DNA of 64,000 nt from Pomphorhynchus laevis (Eukaryota; Acanthocephala; Palaeacanthocephala; Echinorhynchida; Pomphorhynchidae): positions 1-64,000 of the forward strand of contig WNNJ02001104.1 in the NCBI GenBank assembly GCA_012934845.2, given 5' to 3'. Under the pieces are notes generated by a model that did not search any database, was not told the origin of the DNA, and saw nothing but the letters and a program-made list of their open reading frames with translations. The position numbers were made by a program, and so were the translations under genes. Below, one piece after another: positions 34,331-47,021 of the stretch (positions within the stretch are counted from its first letter, which is position 1; every line of letters begins with the position of its first letter).

Positions 34331-35369
34331 CGTACAATACCTTACAATAAAATAGAACGATTTACATAGTAAAACGAGTTATTTGACGCTCTGTTTGTTT
34401 ATTCAAGCAATTTGAATTTTTGATAATAACAAAGATAATATCAATTTTTGTTAATAGCAATGTGACTGGTTTCTTCATGTTCAGGTATTAACAAGATCTA
34501 CATTTAGACACAAAGATTTAAATTATCTTGAAGTGCCACTTATGAACTGCTGTTACAGTCATTGAGGAGTTTGTTTGTTAATTTTTTTCTTCTGCTTTCC
34601 CTGTTGTGAACCAACATGTTCGAGCTGTTCAAGCTCTTTTTGTTGTCGAAAATATAATGATAAAAGTATTGTTTGTACCTTGATTTAACCTCTCTCTATG
34701 CCGTGCTATAAAATTTTGCAATGGTTTCTATCATCGTGAGCAATTATGGCAAATCCATTTTGATTTGGCATTGTTTTTATCTAAACTGTTTCTCACTACA
34801 TTCACCAAAGATTTTCAAAGTTGCCAAACCCTGGATTCATTGAATTAAAGACTCAATTAATACACTAAATTAAAAACTCAGCTTTTAATTTTATATAATA
34901 TATTATTAATGCATGTTTTATTAGAGTTCTATTAAATACAATATTGTATATAATCCAGACACTTCACTGGCTGCCTATACAATCACAAAGGAACTAGATC
35001 AAATAATCATAATTGAAACCAATATTGTAAATTGTGGACAAGACGGAGATTTCCATAAAATAACGGGCAGTTGATAAGAAGAAAATCAAAATGTAAGAAT
35101 TAAATTACTCCTTACAATTAAATTTTTTAAATGTTGTAAGGCCTAGCCAAATGCAAGGACGACATGGCAATTACATCAAAATACTTCAATATTAGAAATG
35201 GGTAATTCACATTGGTAGAGAGTGACCTAGTTAAATAAGTAATTATGACGTAAATGGCAAAGATTTTCATAAGGATAGCTTTATGAAAAACTATTTAAAA
35301 AAAATCTCGTTTGAAAAAGAGACTTCAGGTGACAAAAGTAAGACATCTGAATCAGTAAATGAATATTAC
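34331..35369. other. Non-coding DNA apart from one possible exon
   Basis: Except for the minus-strand candidate at 34559-34678, no gene or repeat was recognised. Confidence 0.4.
34559..34678 (-). CDS. Possible C-terminal exon, 39 aa
   Basis: After an acceptor-like AATCAAG the minus strand is open for 40 codons to TGA: LLSLYFRQQKELEQLEHVG, then SQQGKQKKKINKQTPQ. The hydrophobic start followed by a charged, lysine-rich tail looks more like a real protein end than AT-rich noise. No upstream exon or homologue was found. Confidence 0.25.
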   Translation of the reverse strand, partial: VQTILLSLYFRQQKELEQLEHVGSQQGKQKKKINKQTPQ

Positions 35370-36480
35370 CTTGCAAAAAAAAAGATATTTATTTTGAGTG
35401 GTAAATGCTTGCCAACGGCGCGCTTACAAGCCCACTAAAAATGAAAAAATAATCAAACTGATAAAAAAATAATCCCGCAGACAAATTTCGAATAATACGA
35501 ACAAGGAAGTGGAGCGAATGTAAGAAGGGATCGAATTCCAAGCAAGAGGAGCAGCCACAGAAAAGGAACGGAGGCGGTAATTTGTCGAATCATTTGGAGT
35601 GTGGAGGAGAATGGAATGAAGATCTTAACGATAAAGAAGCAGGACGGGATTTATAGAGATATGGAAGATGTAAGTATGAAAGGAATTGTGATGCAGTACA
35701 CGATGGGTCAGGAGAATCAAGGAAACTGGACACGATGGCTAATTATGGGATGCCGGGAAATATTAAAAAGATGTTGAGATATGTAGTCAAAATGATGGAG
35801 ACGTTTTGACTACATATCCCATCATCTTTTTAATCTTTCAAAAAAATAAGAGGAAAACCAGGCTAAAACGAAGTTAGAGAATCATAGTTATGACGGAGCA
35901 GATATAGAATATCACAAAGGATGCCTAATGCAGATGAGAGATAAAGAGATATTATGACTCTGCAAAGTTTTGCCTCTCGTGATTGTAGAAGATCACCAAA
36001 GACTCTGTGACACGCTAGTTCGGTGGAATGATTAGAATGAAAAGCAGATTGAAACGGGGGATATAAATTTGACGATAGAAGATATGTATTAACCTGATTT
36101 AGCACAAGACGTTCGAAGAATTTCGATAAGGTTGGGAGAAGAGATATATGATATACGAGGACGGAAGTGGACGAGAGAATATTTTTCAGAAGTGGACGGA
36201 CAATGGTAGATTTCCAGTTTGAAGAAAAAGTACAGCTGCGTATGTTAGAATTGAACAAAAGCGGAGATACCGAATGGCAAATAAGCTTAAATACATAGGA
36301 TGGTCGCCAGGAGACGATTTGTTGGGCAATTAAAGAACTTTTGAAACTTCGTCAGAAGAAGCGGAAAGGAGATAGAGGAGTTCAGGAAGAGATAATTGTA
36401 TTGAGGCAGTCGATTATTAGAGAGTTGAATTGATATATGATAAAGTATTGACATATTTAGGTTGAAGATAAGAAAACAAG
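35370..36480 (-). mobile_element. LINE B-family fragment, diverged
   Basis: The frame 35863-36258 carries FNSNIRSCTFSSNWKS, LLPTLSKFFERLVLNQVNTY and AFHSNHSTELACH, the RT N-terminal part of LINE B, at moderate divergence. 35370-35440 matches the LINE B 3' tail (GGGCTTGTAAGCGCGCCGTT on the minus strand), so most of the RT has been deleted in between. Confidence 0.85.
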
Positions 36481-36659
36481 TTTGGATCGATGTTACTAGC
36501 TGTTGAAGAACGTGATAAGAGTGAATTTAATATCTGCCAAGTAGACTTTGGGACGAAAAAGTGAGTTTATTCTGCCAGAAGAGTGTACACTTACTTCGTA
36601 GGAGAGATAAATAGGAACGACTAGTTTTTTGGTCGTTTTGTATTGATTTGCTCAAATAG

Positions 36660-37500
36660 AGATAATAATCAGCATTACTTTTTGTATAGTATTTAATTTT
36701 AGTATTGTATAGTATTTTTCTACAAATATGTTCCGTATTCTCTTTGTCTTGTGAGAGCCTGTCACACGAATACCAGATCTGATACCCTTAGATACTTTTC
36801 AACCCTACGTACGCCTAGTGATGCGAGTCGTGATGTAAATGGAAGCTGGAGAGTGGTAGGTACGAGGTATGTGGCTTTGTGCAAAATATTTTCATATAGA
36901 TTCATCTCAATTCTATTCTGAGGATAGCAAGCAGGAGACGCATATAACATAAAAGATTATATATATATATACATACATATATATACTAGTCTAAAACTAG
37001 ACGGGTCGAGCTGACCAACAGTCCTTCTGAGACTCCCTATAATTCGTCGACTAAATTGGCTCGTATATAACTGAATGAAGCTCACGAAGAAGAATTGGAG
37101 GGATGTTTTCTAGTCATGAAGCAATCAAACGTAGTAGTTGGAGTTCATTAAGTACCTCACCTTTATCAAAAGGAACAAAATTGTAACTAGGGAACTGCCT
37201 TATCTGTATATCAGGGTGACAATGACAATTATGACTATCGAATGTAAATTGATCGAGGAATATGTTGGTAATGGTATTGGCGTCGTATTATGTAAGCTCA
37301 CCGTTTTCCATGGATAAACAATTTATCTCGGAGAAAGTTGATTTGTTTGTGTTTATGTATTTGAGCAACTGTTCTTTGATGAATGGCAGAAAGAGGAGAT
37401 AAAACACTTGCTCTTTCATCGCTCAAGCGACGTAACCCGATTTCGTATTTTCTTGTACTCGTTTCAAAAACAGTTTTCTTTAAATTCACTGTAAATTCTG
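36660..37500 (-). mobile_element. LINE-like remnant
   Basis: The frame 36762-36950 (ENILHKATYLVP, SRLASLGVRRVEKYL) resembles the post-RT region of CR1-like elements. The frame 37298-37489 (RRLSDERASVLSPLSAIHQR) may be part of the same or another element, but is not recognised. Old and broken. Confidence 0.45.
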
Positions 37501-38549
37501 GTTCTTTATTTGATGACTTGTTTGAGCCAAATCATACCAAATAAGGCCAGTGTAGGATTCAATAAACGTTTTCAGTGGTGCAAAGTAGTTGAGTAAGTTA
37601 AGCAAAGTTGATTTCAAAAATATCCAGAATTAGTTTATGCAACTCAAAAAGAATTTGAAGATAAATAAAAGATAAAAATAAAACAGGATTTAGAGATAAA
37701 TTACCACAAGTGCAAATCTAGCAAAGTTTACTGTAAATTACTAAATGCGATGACGGCGCCGTCATCATAACGCCCTGATGACTCATACATGCGATTGTTA
37801 AAAAGGTGCACTCAGATAACGATAATATAATAGTTTCTATGACATATAAGCAATTATAAAGATTGTAAATTATTCAGATTTTAAACAAAACCTGATTTAA
37901 GAAATATAATCAGATTATGATTGAGATCAAAATTGCATTTTAAATAATAATGTTTTATTCTCGTCTTATTGACAATATAATGACAATTGGAGACACTATT
38001 AACAATGGAGGAAAATTAACTGTGGATGAAACCCGATACCCTAATAGTTACATCTGGTAATGTGGAGGGGCAGCACAAATTTCGATGACACTATTTTATG
38101 CTAAATTACAATAGTTATTTAATATCAAAGGTTTTTTACCTAAGGATGATTTTGTAAAGATTTATTACAAATTTACGAAAATTATTAAACAGTTTTCGTG
38201 CTAATCGAATTTAGGAACTGAAAATAGGAGGTTTTCGAGCATTGTGTCAGAATTTGTTTAGGTTCCACCAAATACACTACATACCTTCACGACTACATAC
38301 CTTACACGGAAAATTATGTAATTTTTTTAATAAAAAAATTTCTCGAAAGTTTTACATTTTGCAATATTGATATTTTTATCAAAACGTTCGATGATAGAAT
38401 GGTAAAGTATATACAAAAATATGAAAGTCCCATTACCATTATTTAAGAGATTTCAATTTTTATAATTAAAAATCGTACTTGCTGCTAATACGTCCAAAGA
38501 ATCCAACGATGTTCACCTTGTCGGTTAGAGTTTTGCGGCACTTAAAGAT
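37501..38549. other. Intergenic DNA with an 18-bp GC-rich palindrome
   Basis: GATGACGGCGCCGTCATC at 37749-37766 is a perfect palindrome and stands out in AT-rich DNA. No gene was seen. Confidence 0.5.
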
Positions 38550-38942
38550 GTGACTCAATCAAATGATCTATCGAGTAAAGATTGCCAAACTATGCCAAGT
38601 CACGATATTGTATCTAATCATACCTATGATGGGGATCTGAGAGATACAAAAAACACTAGCTGTATACTCTCGGATAACATGACATCGAATTTCACAATTA
38701 GTAGAATAATATCTGGTCTGGATATGGGCATCGAGTCGGAAATGGTACCTATCAAAGAAGCTGAAAATTCCATTGTCAAATCACAATCCACATGGTCTAC
38801 ACACCTTCTCTCACGAATCAATATGATAACAATGATATATACTCTTATCGTATCAAAATTCCACACCAGGTTGCAATTGAGGGTGAACAGTCTGGTAAAG
38901 TTTCCAGTCAGATATTCTCTCAACGACAAACTGACCAACTAA
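38550..38942 (+). CDS. Unidentified 130-codon open frame
   Basis: The frame runs from an ATG through DLSSKDCQTMPSHDIVSN and SGLDMGIESEMVPIKEAE to a lysine-rich end. It has no recognised motif, and GC content is mildly above the surroundings. Overlapping frames are also partly open. It may be an element remnant; a host exon is possible but unsupported. Confidence 0.2.
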   Translation: MTQSNDLSSKDCQTMPSHDIVSNHTYDGDLRDTKNTSCILSDNMTSNFTISRIISGLDMGIESEMVPIKEAENSIVKSQSTWSTHLLSRINMITMIYTLIVSKFHTRLQLRVNSLVKFPVRYSLNDKLTN

Positions 38943-40185
38943 ATAGTCACAAATTGTTCTAACCCGGGAAATTTAACGAATCTTCCCGGGATCAGTGTTT
39001 GATTATTACGAACGTTCTTGAGTCGTCGTCAGATGTTGCTTAAACTCGAGTGAACCATAATGTTAAACAATTTCAAAAAATATTGAGAGTTATTATTTCT
39101 CTAGATCCCTACTTTCAAAAGTTCGCCATATTGTGATATTAAGGATAGGCCGTCACAACCATCTCGAAAAACTTACTCGACTTCTTTTTGATTGAATTCT
39201 TCATTTGTTGACGTTTTTTATCATGTTTTGTAAACGACACGAACTTGTAGCTCATTTGCGGCTGTTTAATTTTTTATTGTGCAGATTCATTGCTTACACA
39301 AGCCGTATTTGTTCATTGGACGGTTTAATATTATCCTCATGTGGTTCTTTGAATCCTGTCAGCATCACTGTACACTACAATCAGCGTAGATGAACCTCAT
39401 TAGCAGTGAGCCCACGCTTACAATTCGTGTTTCGGTCCTGTTACTGTTTCTGCTGAATCCCTTGTCGCCAAAATGCTAGTTTACATTTAGCTTTTATGGA
39501 AAAGTACACAATTTATGTGTTCTATAGGTTGCGTGGGCAGTAACTATTATTCGAAATTCGAATCCACCACACACCGATTTTTTATTCCGTTCTTATACGA
39601 ATTGTTTACCGAATTATACGAACTGTTTTTATTTTATCTGAATATAATTATGAATTAGCAAAATATTTAGTGTATAGTATTAAACACTTCATTTAATTCC
39701 AAACGAATTATAAGATGAAATTAAAATGAATTTTCGGACTATATTTAGCATAATATCTTATTATAGTTAACTCATGTAGATGACTACTATTTGAGAAATT
39801 TTACGACTTGTAAATGTTTAATGCAACGATGAAACAAATTGTAAGTTAAAGCTACAAGATCTAGGTATTCTTAAATTTCATAAAATTTTAGCAATGATGA
39901 TTTTTAGGCATGATCAAGAAATAATATTTCTGTAAATCATAGAAAATCAGCAGTATTTCCTAACGGAAAACAACGCCCATATTTTTTATGTCCAGATAGT
40001 GGGTGGCATAACATATAAAATCCTCTCAACAAATTAATATACAGCATTAAAAATATTTTAGTTGAAATAAATTCGACTTATTTTGAATTTTTTTATTTGG
40101 TAAATTTTGATCTGTACAAAAGCGTCCTAGGTAAAAAAAAAGCCCTTAATGGAAGGTTTTTTCAAGGAAAAATATGAAAGAATAT
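38943..40185. other. Unassigned DNA
   Basis: No gene or repeat was recognised. Confidence 0.35.
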
Positions 40186-40531
40186 TTCTAATCTCAAATG
40201 ATGATACCATTCCGCTTGAATTTTTATTAGTCATATAAGCCCGACGCGAAAGAATGACGAATGCAGGTTCGTCATCACTATGACTCATCAGTGCCAGTTC
40301 CCTCCCACTGCTGGACGCAGATGAGGACTAGCAGACGGCATATAACGAATGAATCAAGTGCATGATATACTAGAAAATCTCTAGTAACATCATCTAGAGT
40401 GCTGAATTAGCACTACAATAGCTTCACCAAATTGAATAATAAGCAAATGCACTGGCAAATGCCAGCGCAAGGTATCTTAATATCGGCTTACTTCTAATCT
40501 CAAATGATGATACCATTCCGCGTGAATTTTT
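40186..40531. mobile_element. About 275-bp insertion flanked by 30-36-bp direct repeats
   Basis: TTCTAATCTCAAATGATGAT plus ACCATTCCGC occurs at about 40188 and 40494. The bases between include the hairpins GACGAA/TTCGTC and TGGCAAATGCCA and the box TCCCACTGCTGGACGCAG. Long target duplications and a compact structured body suit a SINE-like or truncated retroelement insertion. Confidence 0.5.
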
Positions 40532-40544
40532 TACAGAATATTCT

Positions 40545-40655
40545 GTAAATTTTTACAAAATAATACTCTGTAAAGAATTTTTACAGAATATTTCTGTGTT
40601 TTACAGAATATTTTACAGAATATTTGTTACAGAATATTTCTGTAACAAAAATAAG
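40545..40655. repeat. Cluster of ACAGAATATT/CTGTAA words
   Basis: TTACAGAATATT and close variants occur six or more times, often as the palindrome ACAGAATATTTCTGTA. Confidence 0.8.
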
Positions 40656-40839
40656 TAATAAAAACAACTTGTAAGCTCTTATTTTTTCTGTATTTGATTT
40701 TTGAAATTACGTATTGGTAAATGAAAAATGTTGATTCATATACTTTTTATTGAATTTGGTCAAATTTTAGCAATGACTTTTATAATAAAGTGGTAAAGAA
40801 TATACTAACGTCCTATTGACGTTATTTAAAATTCAGACA

Positions 40840-41420
40840 AGATTACTGAATCTATGTATTTTATACTATTTATAAATTTAAAATAAAGATAAATAACTAT
40901 AAATAATAAATAATAATATAATATTTTATACAATTTACATTTATATCAAGTTAAAATTTAAAATTGAAATTTAAAATAAGAGTCAATTTTTATGAATTGA
41001 CTAATTTTCGACGCCTATTTATTGAACAACATAACAGCGGGGACAATTACATGCTCATGACGTATTTTCTCTGATAAAATTTATCTAGTGTACCTTCTTT
41101 TAATACAAAGCATATTGTTTATTATCCATCCATATTTTTTGATTAATAGTTTAAATGTATTTTTAATAATATTTTGTTGATTTCTATATTGTAAATGTAA
41201 TATTTTAATAATATGTTGTTGATGTATAATTTTACATTATAATAATAAGAAAAAATCCGTAAAACTTGTTTGAAAAATAGGAAAAATAATGTCGCTTCAA
41301 TAATACAGTTCAAATTTTACAAATTAAAATTTCATTATTTTTTAATTTTATCTAGACAAATTAGAAAAATAATGTGTGCATAATATTTTACATATTATAA
41401 AATTTAGCATATTACTTTAA
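40840..41420 (-). repeat. Inverted-duplication partner with PLE terminal repeat
   Basis: Reverse complement of 33870-34330 plus the end of arm A (41330-41420 matching 23620-23710). 40845-41140 is a minus-oriented PLE terminal repeat with the same internal deletion as its partner. Confidence 0.8.
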
Positions 41421-41744
41421 TTCTAACAATATTCTTTTAAAAACAAACATAAATCGATTTTAATTATCTTCTTTATAAATCACAATGTGAGTTCTATTTT
41501 TCTATTGATCCTTGAATTACATAGGCATGAAAATTGTGTTTTCAATTCTGATCATTTTATACATTTTGCTTCTAAATTCGGTATAATATTTATCTAATAT
41601 TTATTAGATAATACATATTAATATTCTCTAATATTAATATTTAATATTTATTGATCTTAAACCTAACAAGGATACCCTGTCCTCATACGAATACAAATTA
41701 TGAAAGCAAATTCTAGACCCGCGATGGAGCACTGATGCAAGATC

Positions 41745-42420
41745 GGTAATTTTAATTTATTATTATTGAGTACAAGACAAAACCGCAAATGGACGTTCAG
41801 TCTGTTCATTGATGATATTAAAAGATAAAAAAGTGTACATTGTAATCAACCGAATGGGTAGTTAAACACTGATTGATGGTTCGAGCTGTCATGAATCCAC
41901 TTCCCCACTTGAAGTTAAAAATGTGCTTTTGCTGTTTGTAGGATTTAGATCCTTACAACTGATATCAAATTAAGAAATGTGTTGGAGAATATTCGTACAT
42001 GTCATATCAGAATCACTGTCTAGAATCTAAGTGTGGTGGCTATGAATAAATAAAGATTTAGAACAACAAGAACGTGATCATTCAATGATGAAGCAGCCAA
42101 TCCCGAATTTGCCTTGACAACGTTTTCACGTTGATTTTGCTGGACCCTTGGACGGATAAACATACCTGGTAATGATATGCGCATTGGTAAAATGATCAGA
42201 AGTTTTAATAGTTAGCTCAATCAATGCTCAGTGTGATTCAAGCAATGCGAGAAGTTTTTTGCGAGACACCGCAGAGGAGTTAATTGTTTCGATTGTGTGA
42301 GTTTTAGTAATATCTGGCAAATAATGGACCAAAATGTGTGAACGTAACACCGTAGCACCCATGACAGCGTTCTCTCTCGAATCATATTTATGTACATATA
42401 TACCATAATATCGTAGTTGA
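41745..42420 (+). mobile_element. Ty3/gypsy fossil, LTR-like and integrase part
   Basis: Inverted partner of 22457-23110. A decayed integrase core is seen on the plus strand (around 42120-42390), preceded by sequence that looks like terminal-repeat DNA. Broken in many places. Confidence 0.7.
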
Positions 42421-42539
42421 TGGTCGAGCAGTTATGAATCTACTTCCTCACTCGAAGTTTGAAGTTTGTTATGACATTAAATGTATTTGAATGTTACATT
42501 ATGTTTTGTGTTTCAGGTATTATTGAATAAAACCTAAAC

Positions 42540-43120
42540 GATTTAATCTATAACAGTTAATTCAATAATATTTATTGCGGAACAATCATACGATTGACAA
42601 ACTACTCGTTTCTTCAACATTGAATATCGACCTAGACGATCCAGATGCCCCGGAAGAGTGGACTTATCGGAAGCGCCGCCTAGACAGTTTTTTGCCATTA
42701 CAGACCAATATCACTAATCAGTCAAAGTTACGTATTCTCGTCAATCTCGTTTCTACGCGATTATTCGGATTGATTTAAGAATGTGGAACATTCAATGATG
42801 CGATCGCCACTCCTAACAATGCGTTTAACAAACCAATAAATGTGCTATTCGCACGTTTTCAACTACACACATATCGTCAAGAACCTTCAATGTCATTATA
42901 CCAATACCTTTGCAAGGTGAATGACCTTTTCTCACAATGTGATTTCAAAGCGGTGGATGATACTGCAAATCGTAAAGATCATATCACAAACACATTCGTT
43001 CAAGGCATTCATATCACCTATATAAGATAACGATTATTAGAGTCCAGGGTGAACAATCTCGAAGACCTAGTCACAATAGCAAAATCTCTAGAGGAAACGT
43101 ATTAACATATTAGTTTTAAT
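42540..43120 (+). mobile_element. Ty3/gypsy-like gag fossil
   Basis: Two adjoining open pieces resemble the capsid part of Ty3/gypsy (Mag-like) Gag: EEWTYRKRRLDSFLPLQTN, then LFARFQLHTYRQEPSMSLY and DHITNTFVQGIHI. It is on the same strand as the integrase piece just upstream, so the two may be remains of neighbouring copies or a rearranged one. It is broken, with a few breaks in this part. Confidence 0.75.
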
Positions 43121-43484
43121 CGCCATGATAAGGTTAATCTTAGTCTCATTGCCAAGAATTTCTATTGTATCTATGGTCTCGGAATCAATGAATTAATTTT
43201 CTGATGAAAATTTTCCTTCTTAACTCAATAAATATATTTACTATATAATAATTTATAATAATTTACTATATAATTTATTTAATATATTCAATTGTTAATT
43301 GAAGGGTATTAATTCTTATTTATAACAAATTGTACGTAATATGCAATTTTACGATATTTTCAGGATAATATTGTGTTGATCTTGAGATGTTGATCGGCTT
43401 GGGTGCAGAATTAAGTTGATATATTTTTTCCAACTTAGAATCGAATAAAATCAAATTATTTAATAAATAATTGTTATATAAGTC
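43121..43484. other. AT-rich DNA after the gag fossil
   Basis: No gene was seen. Confidence 0.4.
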
Positions 43485-44260
43485 AAATCAGCTAACTGAG
43501 TCTACGTATTTAATATAATTATAAACTAAACAAAACATAATAATGCTAAATCAAAAGTAATAATTAAATAATAAAATTAAAAATTGTTTTTAGATTTTCT
43601 ATAATTTAAATCAAGTTAAAAAATAAAAAATTAATTCGCCTAAGAATCAAACAGTTCACGTAAAAGATAAAGCTTTTAAAAATGTTTATATTCTCGTAAT
43701 TATTAATTAAATCAGCTAACTGAGTCTACGTATTTAATATAATTATAAACTAAACAAAACATAATAATGTTAAATCTAAAAGTAATAATTAAATAATAAA
43801 ATTAATAATTGTTTTTAATGTTGATAATAATTGTTTCTTATGTTAATAATACAATTAAATTACATATTATCAACATAAGCTTTTATCATTAAGATTATCA
43901 ACAATATAAATTTATTTATTAATTTCCAATATTCTCAAACTCAAAATATTATTAATTATAAAAATTAAATTATTAATTATTTATTTATTAAATTATTAAT
44001 TATTTAAGATTTTTTATAATTTATATCAAGTTAAAATAAAAAATTGAAATTTAAAATAAAAGTCATTTTTATGAATTGACTAATAAATAACAGACGTTGT
44101 ATCAGAATAAGGATTAGAGGTCATCAGGAGGAACTGCTATGTTATCAGGTTTCGGCCCCTAACTCCTCTACCCAACATAGCAGCGGGGCCAAATACATGC
44201 TAATGATGTATTTACTCTGAAATAACTATCTAGTATCTTATTCTAATACAAAGTATATTA
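43485..44260 (-). repeat. PLE terminal repeats, downstream of the PLE (one full, one partial)
   Basis: The full copy spans about 43690-44260. It has the stem CTGCTATGTT (44134-44143) with AACATAGCAG (44174-44183), the hairpin AAATACAT/ATGTATTT (44191-44213), and GGCCCC (44154-44159) with GGGGCC (44185-44190), which would form a pseudoknot with the first stem. A second copy of the end (AAATCAGCTAACTGAGTCTA) starts at about 43485. Orientation is the same as the PLE. Confidence 0.85.
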
Positions 44261-44281
44261 TAAATATAATATATTTACGTA

Positions 44282-46265
44282 TTATTTAACTATCCATAAA
44301 AATTTGCTACTTAAGAGTTTAAATTTATTCTTTATATTATTGTGTTGATTTATATATTTTACTATTTTCTGCTTGATGTTATTTTTATAGTAACCTAGTT
44401 TAAAATATGTATCTATTAAATTATTTAAATGATTTTGAAGAAAGACAATATCATTACATATTGTTGCAATTCTTAAAATTTCATTATTTAATGTATTATA
44501 TTTTATATTATATGGTATGCATGAATGCTCATGCAAAAATATGATTATCATAAATTTAAATATGTCATCTTTACGTTATAAATTAATAGTAGTTTTAATT
44601 AATGTTAATTCAATGTTCATATCTAGATATACACCTTCTTTATCATTAATATTGGTTTTGTTAAGAATAAGGCTTTTTGGATAAATTTGTTCACTAATTG
44701 AATAAAAATTATTAGAATTAAATACACATATATCATCAATGTATCGAAACATATATTTCATATATTTATATAGTTTAGATTTAGTTTTTACACAGTTATG
44801 AACAAATTCATATTCTATAAAGCTTAAAAACAAGTCAGCTATAATTGGGCTACTATTACCACCCATTGGAACACCTTTTACTTGTCTAAATTTAGATGTC
44901 CCTACTTTTAAATAATTTTGATTTATCAAAATATTTAAGGATTCTATTAATTCAATTATTATCCATATATTTATATTTACTTGATGGTTTAATTTTTGTT
45001 AGATAGGCGTTATAATTATTATAACATATATATGTATATCTTTTCCGAATATAAGATTAATTAATTTTACTAAAGCTGTTTTAATATCTACTAAATCTAG
45101 ATTTGTATAAAGCGTACTAAAATCGTACGTATTTATATTTTGAAAATTTATTCCTTTTGTCTGTTCTAAAAATTCTTTTGTAGAATTAATACTGAAATAG
45201 TGTTTTATACCAGTATTAATTTCGATTACCTTGCAATATTTTTTTAAGTGTGCTTTAATTGCTTTAAGTATTTTATTTATATAGACAGAAAGTGGTTTTC
45301 ATGTACATTCAAACGCACTACATATGAACCTAGGTTTTATTGGATTTTTATGTAATTTTGGATTCCAATATAATATAGGTATAGTTTTATTATCTGATTC
45401 AAACTTTGTACCCTTTTTATCCATTATAGAACAGTGACTTGTAATAATTGTTTCTAAACTCAACTCACTACGTTCACATGTTGGATTTACATTTAAATCA
45501 TTAGAATTAACCTCTTTCATTAGTATATCATAATAAAGCTTTTTGCATATGAAGACAAAGTTATTACTAGCTTTATCAATAGTTGTTATTATATAGTTAT
45601 CCTTTAATTTAGTAAGTTCTTTATACATATCTTTATTAATTTTATCTTTCCTCTTATAATTGTTTGTTATTTTCATTTTATTTTTAATTTTATCAAATAT
45701 ATAATCTTTCCAAATGTTTATCTTAGATATATTCGAGCTTTCACTATTAATCAGCTTACTAAAGTAATCATTTAAGTTATTATATAACGAATTGTAAATT
45801 TTATTTTTGTCGTTGTTGTTATTTAATCTATATTTATACCCTTTTGATAGCAGCTTTCTTAATTCACAATTTTCAATTAATTCTAGATTATGGGTACATA
45901 TATGTTCATTTATTTTATCAAAACTAAGACTTTTACAATTGCATTCTGTTTCCATTATGTTTCTAATATTATCGTTACATATTGATTTTAATTCTTTATT
46001 ATAATTACAAATTTTTCGTCCTAATGGTGGTAGGAGTTTATACCTTATTTTAGGAATATATTTACTTAAATCTGACCCTATTATTTCTTTACTTTTAGAA
46101 TTATTTAAAAGTCCGGCTATATTTATGTTATCTATACATTTATTAATGAAGTTTATGGTTAATGTATATTTTCTATTGTTATTATTAACATTTATTGCAA
46201 GATTATAGTATTTTGTATTACAATAACTGTCTATTATACAACCTAGCCTATATAAATTTAATATA
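44282..46265 (-). mobile_element. Penelope-like element, best copy
   Basis: Minus strand, about 2 kb of coding sequence in the order expected for a PLE: an N-terminal region rich in N and K (from about 46265), DKASNNFVFICKKLYYDIL, YWNPKLHKNPIKPRF, YDFSTLYTNLDLVDIK (RT motif A side), KGVPMGGNSSPIIADLFLSF, RYIDDICVFN (YxDD), and a C-terminal part ending KFKLLSSKFLW. No GIY-YIG nuclease follows the RT, and I did not see one at the N-terminus, so it looks like an EN-lacking PLE lineage. It is broken in a few places but otherwise well kept. Flanking copies of the terminal repeat lie at 43690-44260 and 46270-46370 in the same direction, as known for PLEs. Confidence 0.9.
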
Positions 46266-46269
46266 AAAT

Positions 46270-46370
46270 CTATATAGATATAAATTATATAGATTTTATA
46301 TAATTTATATTAAGTTAAAATTTTAAATTGAAATTTAAAATAAAAGTCAATTTTTAAAAATTGGCTTACT
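46270..46370 (-). repeat. PLE terminal repeat, partial, upstream of the PLE
   Basis: It contains GTCAATTTTTA, TTGAAATTTAAAATAAAAG and TATATTAAGTTAAAATTTTA, the middle part of the repeat, in the same orientation as the downstream full copy. The hairpin part is missing here. Confidence 0.7.
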
Positions 46371-47021
46371 TCTACAAAATTGGTTTTGGACGGATTCACA
46401 CATTACGCGGGATGACGAGCTAATTTTCGACTAATAGGTAGCTAAATAACTAGCGCACGATGACCATTCAGCTCCAAAGCGTCGCTACAATTAATGAACA
46501 TCTCACATATCAACACAATATTACCGCATTCCTTAAGATTATTACTGCATACCTGGAGACGAATCATTGATGATTCTGATGCAAGCGCTCTTTTAAAGTT
46601 TTGATTTCGAAAAATAAATGGCGCATGTCTAATTAGCTAGTGAAAAATATAACTAAATGTAGTTACACGCGGATCGACTCCCAAGATATTCATTACTCTT
46701 CTCACATTAGGAATATAATGATTAACTCATCATATAAAGTTCATGATATAGGAGTGCCAAAGTAGAATACGCTCGATATGAGCGCTTATGTAAATACAGT
46801 TTCTGTTAATTGTCGTTGTATCCTTGGCCTCACTAAAAGAGTTTAAAGATTCTTAGATGTACATTGTTTCGGAATAATATACGGCACCCTAATAGAATAT
46901 CACTTGTCTACGCACCTCTCGCAGCATATCAACATCAACGCAGGAACATTGGCTAGCGAACCGATTTTTCGATTGGCTACTGGCCTTGCTCCCTCTGTGA
47001 AAAGGAGGGAACATATTAATG
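46371..47021. other. Unassigned DNA
   Basis: No gene was recognised. Confidence 0.4.
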
